Shown piece after piece: positions 13,412 to 17,415 of a DNA stretch of 17,415 bases. The stretch lies in the NCBI GenBank assembly GCA_012841845.1, contig DUTZ01000018.1:1-17415 (forward strand), given 5' to 3'. Below the pieces are notes generated by a model. The model was not told the origin of the DNA, did not search any database, and saw nothing but the letters and a program-made list of their open reading frames with translations. Position numbers and translations under genes: made by a program. Positions within the stretch are counted from its first letter, which is position 1. Every line of letters begins with the position of its first letter. Origin of the DNA: Actinomycetales bacterium. Lineage in GTDB: Bacteria > Actinomycetota > Actinomycetes > Mycobacteriales > Mycobacteriaceae.

Positions 13412-14230
13412 TCAGTAGTACTGGGCCCCGCCGTCGATGCCGATGTGCTCGGCGGAGATGAACTTCGCCTCGTCGGAGGCGAGGAACGCCACGACGTTGG
13501 AGATCTCCTCCGGCTCCGCCCACGTCTGCTCGGTGAAGGTGGTCCCCATGAGGTTCAGGGGCGGGTTGGACTCGGCCACCTTCTCGAGCTGCGCCACCAT
13601 GTCGCCGCCGCCCATCGGGGTGGCGACGCCGCCCGGGTGGACGCTGTTCACGCGGACGTTCTTCGGTCCGAGTTCGGCGGCGAAGGCGCGGGTGAGGCCC
13701 ACGACGGCGTGCTTCGAGGCCGTGTAGTGCACCATGAACGGCTGCATTTTCTTGCCCGCGTACGAGCTGGTGAGGATGATCGACCCGCCGCCGGCCGCGA
13801 TCACGTGGTGCGCGGTGGCCATGACCGTGTTCCACACGCCCGTCGTGTTGATGTCCATCGTCAGGCCGAAGGTCTCCGGGGTGACCGCGTCCCACGTCTC
13901 CGGGATGCAGATGCCCGCGTTGGCGCAGACGATGTCGAGGCGTCCGAGCTCGGCCACGCCCTCGTCGACGATCTTCGTCATCCCCTCCAGGTCACGCACG
14001 TCGCCCACCGAGAGCAGCGCCCGGCGCCCCTCGGCCTCGACCAGCCGCCGGGTCTCCTCGAGGTCCTCGGGGGTGGTCGCGTCGTAGGGAATCGCGTCCG
14101 CGATGGGCGCCGCGAGATCCAGCCCGATGATGTCCGCACCCTCGGACGCGAGGCGCACCGCGTGGGTCCGACCCTGCCCGCGCGCGACTCCCGTGATGAA
14201 GGCGACCTTGCCGTCCAGACGTCCGCTCAC
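13412..14230 (-). CDS. Mycofactocin-coupled type SDR oxidoreductase
   Basis: 272 residues from GTG 14230; AAGGAGA lies a few bases upstream, and the SDR domain begins at residue 5. The nucleotide motif is TGVARGQGRTHAVRLASEGA (13-32), a wording typical of the mycofactocin-coupled SDR group, whose members hold a tightly bound NAD and pass electrons to the peptide-derived cofactor mycofactocin. Other motifs are CANAGI (102-107), N128, S156, Y169 and K173 (YTASK), then HPGGVATPM. The C-terminus EHIGIDGGAQYY is also typical. All catalytic residues are present. The substrate (an alcohol, perhaps a terpenoid or steroid) is unknown, and no mycofactocin biosynthesis genes are in this window. It is divergent from the GT87 gene and convergent with the acyl-CoA dehydrogenase. 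Confidence 0.88.
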   Translation of the reverse strand: MSGRLDGKVAFITGVARGQGRTHAVRLASEGADIIGLDLAAPIADAIPYDATTPEDLEETRRLVEAEGRRALLSVGDVRDLEGMTKIVDEGVAELGRLDIVCANAGICIPETWDAVTPETFGLTMDINTTGVWNTVMATAHHVIAAGGGSIILTSSYAGKKMQPFMVHYTASKHAVVGLTRAFAAELGPKNVRVNSVHPGGVATPMGGGDMVAQLEKVAESNPPLNLMGTTFTEQTWAEPEEISNVVAFLASDEAKFISAEHIGIDGGAQYY

Positions 14231-14406
14231 TGCACTCTCCTTGCGCTCGGTGACGTACCTCACAGCGTAGGACGGATCGGCGCCATGGGAGCGGGGACCG
14301 ACGCGACACGGCATGCCCCCGCGTCGGGATCGCGGGCCGTCGACGACATACTGTGGCCTGCCCGAATAAAGCGGCGCGTATCGCGCGACGAGACAGGACC
14401 TGACCC

Positions 14407-15603
14407 ATGCGCAGACCGCAGCGCCCGGCGTACCCCTGGGCCGTGGCCCTCGGCGTCGTCCTCACCCTCGTGGTGTCCGCCGAGGTCATACACCGTGCCG
14501 CGACCGGGTTCCAGCTCGATCTCCAGGTGTTCCAGGATGCGGGGCGCGCCCTGTAAAACGGCCACGACCTGTACTCGGAGGCCTTCCCCACCCGGTCCGG
14601 ATTCCGGTTCATCTACCCGCCGTTCGCGGCGATCCTCTTCCTCCCCCTCGCCCCGCTGCCCGCCGCGTTCGCGCAGGTAGTCTGGTCCGCTGCCACGATC
14701 GTGGCGGTATGGGCGATCCTCGCCATGGCGGCCGTCCGTTTGCGCGTGACCGGCGCGGCGTCGGTCGCTCTCGCCCTGACGGGCCTGGCGGTGCTCGTCG
14801 AGCCGCTCCGGTCCAACCTGTTCTTCGGACAGGTGAACGTCTTCCTGTTCCTGCTGGTGACCGCCGACGTCCTGGGCTTCACCCCCCGGCGTGTCCGTGG
14901 GGTGCTGGTGGGCCTCGCGGCGGGCATCAAGATCACGCCGGCCGCATTCGGGCTGCTCTTCCTGGTCCGCAGGGACTGGGCGTCGCTTGCCCGGTCGGTC
15001 GCGGCCGTGGGGTTCACCATCGTGGTGGGCCATCTCGTCCGCCCGGCCGACTCGACGTTCTTCTGGACCACCGAGTTCTTCGCGACCGAGCGCGGCGGCG
15101 TCGTGGCGTTCGTCCCCAACCAGGCACTCAGCGGAATGTTGGCGCGGACCTGGCTGATCGACGAGCACGTCCGGGACATGGCGGTAGACGGATTCTTCGT
15201 CCTCGTCGCGACGGCCGCCCTGGTCGGCGCCTGGCGGCTGACCCGTCAGGACCGGCCGGTCGACGCCCTGCTCCTGGTGGCCCTCGGCGTCGCCATCGCC
15301 TCACCGGTCGCGGTGACCCATCACTGGTCCGGAATGATCATCGCGTTCCCCCTGCTGCTGGTCGCCCGCCGGCCCGCGGTCCGCGTGTGTGTGGCACTAC
15401 TGGTGCTCACCCACCTCGTCGGAACCCACTACGCCTACGGTCTGCACGCGGGCGAGCCGGCGGAACGCGTGCTGCAATGGATCGCCGGCAACGCCCAGGG
15501 CTGGTCCGGGATCCTCGCGTTCGCCGCGCTGCTGGTCGATTCCCTGCTACCGCGGGGCCCCGACACACGGGCCCGGGAACCGGATCACGCGACGGCGAGC
15601 TGA
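14407..15603 (+). pseudogene. GT87-family (DUF2029) polyprenyl-phosphate-mannose glycosyltransferase, interrupted by an in-frame TAA
   Basis: From ATG 14407 the frame encodes a multi-span GT-C mannosyltransferase of the GT87/DUF2029 type, used in actinobacterial envelope glycan and PIM-like lipid synthesis. Helix 1 is AVALGVVLTLVVSAEVI. It is followed by the conserved acidic loop FQLDLQVFQDAGRAL, then a TAA at 14554-14556 (codon 50). The same frame then resumes perfectly with NGHDLYSEAFPTRSGFRFIY, PPFAAILFLPLAPLP and the remaining helices (LFFGQVNVFLFLLV, AGIKITPAAFGLLFLVRRD, then HHWSGMIIAFPLLLV) to the TGA at 15601. Reading through gives 398 codon positions, normal for the family. No start lies between the stop and 14701, and starting there would lose the catalytic loop. 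It is either a nonsense mutation or a base error. Confidence 0.85.
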
Positions 15604-15635
15604 GCGTCACCGTTCACGGCACGACGACGGTGCCA

Positions 15636-15719
15636 CCCCGCAGAATCGGCGACTCCACCAGTGGATCCGCGGCCCTCACAGGAACTGCCGATCCGGCAGC
15701 GGAGTCGCCGATTTCGGGG
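15636..15719. repeat. Palindromic element, copy 2
   Basis: AATCGGCGACTCC (15644-15656) and GGAGTCGCCGATT (15701-15713) form a perfect 13-base stem, extended outward by a weaker match CCCCG/CGGGG. The loop holds the same TCCGCGGCCCTCACAGG core as copy 1. Over the shared 77 positions I count eight substitutions and one single-base length difference from copy 1. The inner part of the copy 1 stem is not conserved here. It begins 33 bases after the GT87 stop and ends 14 bases before the YjbR stop, almost the same placement as copy 1. Confidence 0.85.
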
Positions 15720-15733
15720 TGCGGCGTTGAGGA

Positions 15734-16102
15734 CTACCCTCCGCCCGGCCGCCGCGTCCGCGGGAGCGACTCCCGGACGAGCCGGTAGGACTCGTCCACG
15801 AGGTCCTCGACCAGCTCTGCGGTGATCCCGTCGCCGGCACCGACGCTCACCCAGTGCTCCTTGTCGAGATACCGGCCGGGCGTGACCGACGCGTACCGCC
15901 GGCGCAGGGCGTCGCCGTGGTCCGGGTCGGCCTTGACCGTGACGATGAGCTCGTCCGGGTCGTCGGTGACGACGAGGAAGACCTTCCCGCCGACCTTGTA
16001 GACGTCGAGCGATTCGGTGAACGGGCGCCCGCGGGACACCCCCGGCAGGGCACCGGCCGTCGTGCGGGCGACCTCCTGCAGCCGCACACCGGTCAGCGAC
16101 AC
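15734..16102 (-). CDS. MmcQ/YjbR family protein
   Basis: 122 residues from a GTG at 16102, with GGAGGT six bases upstream. An in-frame ATG at 16189 is possible but would overlap the small membrane gene and lacks such a site. The single domain matches the MmcQ/YjbR fold (double-wing DNA-binding-like, no established activity): LQEVARTTAGALPGVSRGRP, YKVGGKVFLVV, LIVTVKADPDHGDALRRRY, VTPGRYLDKEHWVSV and the C-terminal LVEDLVDESYRLVRESLP. The order and length are normal for the family. It follows the 33-residue membrane gene by 31 bases on the same strand, so they probably form an operon. Confidence 0.85.
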   Translation of the reverse strand: MSLTGVRLQEVARTTAGALPGVSRGRPFTESLDVYKVGGKVFLVVTDDPDELIVTVKADPDHGDALRRRYASVTPGRYLDKEHWVSVGAGDGITAELVEDLVDESYRLVRESLPRTRRPGGG

Positions 16103-16133
16103 GGCGCACCTCCGATCCGGCGGATGTCCGGCG

Positions 16134-16235
16134 TCATCCGTCCGGGTCCCGCGGCCCCCGGGAGACCGCGTAGACGACACCGGCACCACCGATCAGCATC
16201 GTCGTAAAGACGACGATCAACCAGATCGGCTCCAT
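16134..16235 (-). CDS. 33-residue single-span membrane protein
   Basis: ATG 16235 is preceded by GGAGGT with a six-base gap and by TACAGT (16260-16255) as a possible -10. The product MEPIWLIVVFTTMLIGGAGV continues VYAVSRGPRDPDG. It has one hydrophobic segment of about 19 residues (4-22) and a short, basic then acidic cytoplasmic tail by the positive-inside rule. No family was recognised. It is cotranscribed with the YjbR-like gene 31 bases downstream. It is divergent from the FecCD permease, with a metal-regulator-like palindrome between the two promoters. The call rests on the ribosome-binding site, promoter spacing and membrane-like composition. Confidence 0.6.
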   Translation of the reverse strand: MEPIWLIVVFTTMLIGGAGVVYAVSRGPRDPDG

Positions 16236-16254
16236 TCGACCACCTCCGCACCGC

Positions 16255-16260
16255 ACTGTA
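16255..16260 (-). promoter_or_regulatory. Predicted -10 box of the small-protein/YjbR operon
   Basis: TACAGT on the minus strand, 19 bases before ATG 16235, matches TAnnnT. Its -35 region would fall near 16278-16283, at the edge of the palindrome at 16282-16300. Confidence 0.4.
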
Positions 16261-16281
16261 CCGCCGTCCCGGAGACCCCCT

Positions 16282-16300
16282 AATGGCAACGATTGTCATT
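16282..16300. promoter_or_regulatory. Fur/Zur-like palindromic operator
   Basis: AATGGCAACGATTGTCATT is a 19-base inverted repeat: AATGGCAA and TTGTCATT match in 7 of 8 positions around the centre CGA. It is AT-rich against a very GC-rich background and ends 5 bases before the -10 box of the FecCD gene. The form resembles boxes of the Fur superfamily (Zur or Fur) more than the DtxR/IdeR iron box (TTAGGTTAGGCTAACCTAA type). Repression by a metal sensor is inferred; which metal cannot be told. Confidence 0.55.
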
Positions 16301-16305
16301 TCGTT

Positions 16306-16311
16306 TACCCT
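16306..16311 (+). promoter_or_regulatory. -10 box for a leaderless FecCD permease transcript
   Basis: TACCCT, then six bases, then GTG at 16318. This is the same leaderless spacing as at 941 and 10868. The -35 region would fall inside the 16282-16300 palindrome. Confidence 0.5.
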
Positions 16312-16317
16312 GTGTCG

Positions 16318-17415
16318 GTGCCCCCGACCGCCGCCGTCCGCGACGCCCGCGCCACCTCGCGTCCGCACGTCGCCGCCGGGCGGCGGACGCGGCGGCGGAT
16401 CGTCGTGCTCACCGGCATCGCCGTCGCCACGGCGGTCACGGTCGTCGTCGCGCTCGGGATCGGACCGGTCCCCATCCCGCCCGGCGACACCGTGGCGATC
16501 CTCTGGCACGCCGCGACCGGCACACCCGCACAGCTACCGGGCCACCTCGTCGTCACCGAGCTCCGCCTGCCCCGCACCCTGCTCGCGCTCCTCGCCGGCG
16601 CCGGACTCGGGGTGGCCGGGGCCGCGATGCAGGCGTTCTTCCGCAACCCGCTCGCCGAGCCCGGCGTCACCGGGGTCGCGAGCGGAGCGGCGGTCGGGGC
16701 GGTCGTCGTCCTCGTCGTCGGGCTCGACGCCCTCGGGGGCTGGACCCTGCCGGTCGCCGCCTTCGTCGGGGCGGCCGTCGTGCTGCTCGTCATCCAGGCC
16801 GTCAGCCTCGTCTCCCGGGACCGCAGCCCCACCACCGTCCTGCTCATCGGCATCGCGCTCAACGCGTTCTGCGGGGCGCTCACCGGCGCGCTCGTCGCCA
16901 ACGCGCGCGACTCCCAGACGGTGCGGGGCGCGGTGTTCTGGCTCCAGGGCGACCTCACCGCCGCCGACTGGGACGACCTGCGGATCTCCACCCTCCCGGT
17001 GCTGCTGGGCGTGCTGCTGATCCTCGCCATGACGCGCGAGATCAACGTCCTGTTGTTGGGCGACGAGACCGCGCAGTCGACCGGCGTCCACGTCGCCCGG
17101 GTGCGGCTCCAGCTGCTCGTGCTCACCTCGATCGTCGTGGGCAGCACCGTGGCCGTGACCGGCGTCATCGGCTTCGTCGGCCTGGTCGCCCCACATATCG
17201 TCCGGCTGCTGCTCGGCTCCGACCACCGCGTCCTCCTGCCCGGCGCCGCGATGCTCGGCGGGCTGTTCCTCGTGGCCGCCGACACGGTGGCCCGCAACGC
17301 GCCGGTGGGGACCGCGTGGCAGACCGGGGTCGTCACCGCGCTCGTCGGCTTCACGTCCGCGTTCACGGTCGTGCTCGCGGGGCTCGAAGGCGTCGGCGCC
17401 TCGCCGACGCAGGCC
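16318..17415 (+). CDS. FecCD-family metallophore/heme/B12 ABC permease, partial, with aberrant 3' end
   Basis: The frame is open from GTG 16318 to the window edge (366 codons, no stop seen). Residues 1-344 are a FecCD/BtuC-type permease of iron-siderophore, heme, zincophore or cobalamin uptake. Family wording includes VTELRLPRTLLALLAGAGLG, VAGAAMQAFFRNPLAEPGVT, GVASGAAVGA, LLIGIALNAFCGALTG, FWLQGDLT, VTGVIGFVGLVAPHIVRLLL (280-299), then GSDHRVLLPGAAMLG and ADTVAR (321-326). About eight to nine membrane segments are visible. The C-terminus should read GVVTALVG followed by about 10 residues like GPFFLWLLLR and a stop. Instead, after G344 it continues FTSAFTVVLAGLEGVGASPT, which matches another family (see 17350-17415). 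A Fur/Zur-like operator and leaderless promoter precede it. Confidence 0.85.
   Translation, partial: MPPTAAVRDARATSRPHVAAGRRTRRRIVVLTGIAVATAVTVVVALGIGPVPIPPGDTVAILWHAATGTPAQLPGHLVVTELRLPRTLLALLAGAGLGVAGAAMQAFFRNPLAEPGVTGVASGAAVGAVVVLVVGLDALGGWTLPVAAFVGAAVVLLVIQAVSLVSRDRSPTTVLLIGIALNAFCGALTGALVANARDSQTVRGAVFWLQGDLTAADWDDLRISTLPVLLGVLLILAMTREINVLLLGDETAQSTGVHVARVRLQLLVLTSIVVGSTVAVTGVIGFVGLVAPHIVRLLLGSDHRVLLPGAAMLGGLFLVAADTVARNAPVGTAWQTGVVTALVGFTSAFTVVLAGLEGVGASPTQA
17350..17415 (+). pseudogene. BenE-like (benzoate transporter) N-terminal fragment fused in frame to FecCD
   Basis: The last 22 codons read FTSAFTVVLAGLEGVGASPT then QA. This strongly resembles the first membrane helix of actinobacterial BenE benzoate transporters (remembered as ALVGFTSSFAVVLAGLRAVGATPAQAASG). 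Both families can carry a GVVTALVG-like sequence just before it (17326-17349), so a junction inside a shared stretch would keep the frame. The match is from memory over a short segment. It could mark a chimeric join at the window edge or a genuine recombination. Confidence 0.55.

Noticed and set aside
11798..14680. A 960-codon plus-strand open frame
   Set aside because: It runs out of frame through the acyl-CoA dehydrogenase and antisense through the SDR and has an R/P/G-rich composition typical of a high-GC shadow frame.
14701..15603. Taking GTG 14701 as the true start of the GT87 gene
   Set aside because: Family sequence continues upstream in the same frame across the TAA to ATG 14407, and the shortened form would lack the catalytic acidic loop and has no ribosome-binding site.
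13316..15719. The two repeats as ends of a composite mobile element carrying the SDR and GT87 genes
   Set aside because: Each repeat is itself a complete palindrome between convergent genes, there is no transposase or target duplication, and the genes between look like normal chromosomal genes in composition.
1..17415. CRISPR arrays, tRNA or rRNA genes, phage or transposase genes
   Set aside because: No regularly spaced direct repeats, cloverleaf-like sequences, rRNA motifs or recombinase motifs were seen on either strand by eye; a dedicated search was not possible.

Overview
The window is very GC-rich, densely coded actinobacterial DNA, probably from the Mycobacteriales. The evidence is an LpqN/LpqT-type lipoprotein, a mycofactocin-associated type of short-chain dehydrogenase, a GT87-type mannosyltransferase-like gene, frequent GTG starts and several starts placed 6-8 bases after a TAnnnT -10 box (leaderless transcripts). 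Dietzia or a close relative would fit, but the genus is inference. No rRNA, tRNA, CRISPR array or transposase was seen.

Layout. Bases 1-249 hold two pieces of one selO gene in opposite orientations, joined at a 12-base microhomology. Then come a TetR regulator (-) and a divergent GNAT acetyltransferase (+). A NarL-type two-component pair follows (-, 1498-3323), with two small membrane proteins (+, 3494-4203) divergent from it. A four-gene coupled operon (-, 7747 to 4179) encodes an ABC ATPase, an ABC-2 permease, a histidine kinase and a response regulator; it looks like a drug-export or envelope-stress module. An LpqN-like lipoprotein (+) follows. A TetR-SRPBCC-SDR cluster (-, 10589 to 8571) is separated from a 50-residue protein and an epoxide-hydrolase-like protein (+) by a perfect 18+18 base inverted operator. 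Next are an acyl-CoA dehydrogenase (+), a mycofactocin-type SDR (-), a GT87 gene (+) broken by an in-frame TAA, a MmcQ/YjbR protein with a 33-residue membrane protein (-), and a FecCD metallophore permease (+) behind a Fur/Zur-like palindrome.

Main points of interest: (1) both ends of the window are non-collinear. The left end is a selO fold-back. At the right end the FecCD frame switches after the segment GVVTALVG into what reads as the start of a BenE benzoate transporter. These could be real rearrangements, but two junctions at the two ends suggest chimeric assembly ends. (2) A roughly 80-base palindromic element occurs twice, each time at nearly the same place between convergent genes, and its loop core is better conserved than its inner stem. 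(3) The GT87 gene has a single TAA at codon 50. (4) There is a duplicated TetR operator arrangement. (5) A metal-type operator lies between the divergent permease and small-protein promoters.

I did not find a clearly new multi-gene system. The least described items are the palindromic repeat family, the two tiny proteins (10688-10840 and 16134-16235) and a possible 6-codon leaderless upstream ORF coupled to the first histidine kinase.
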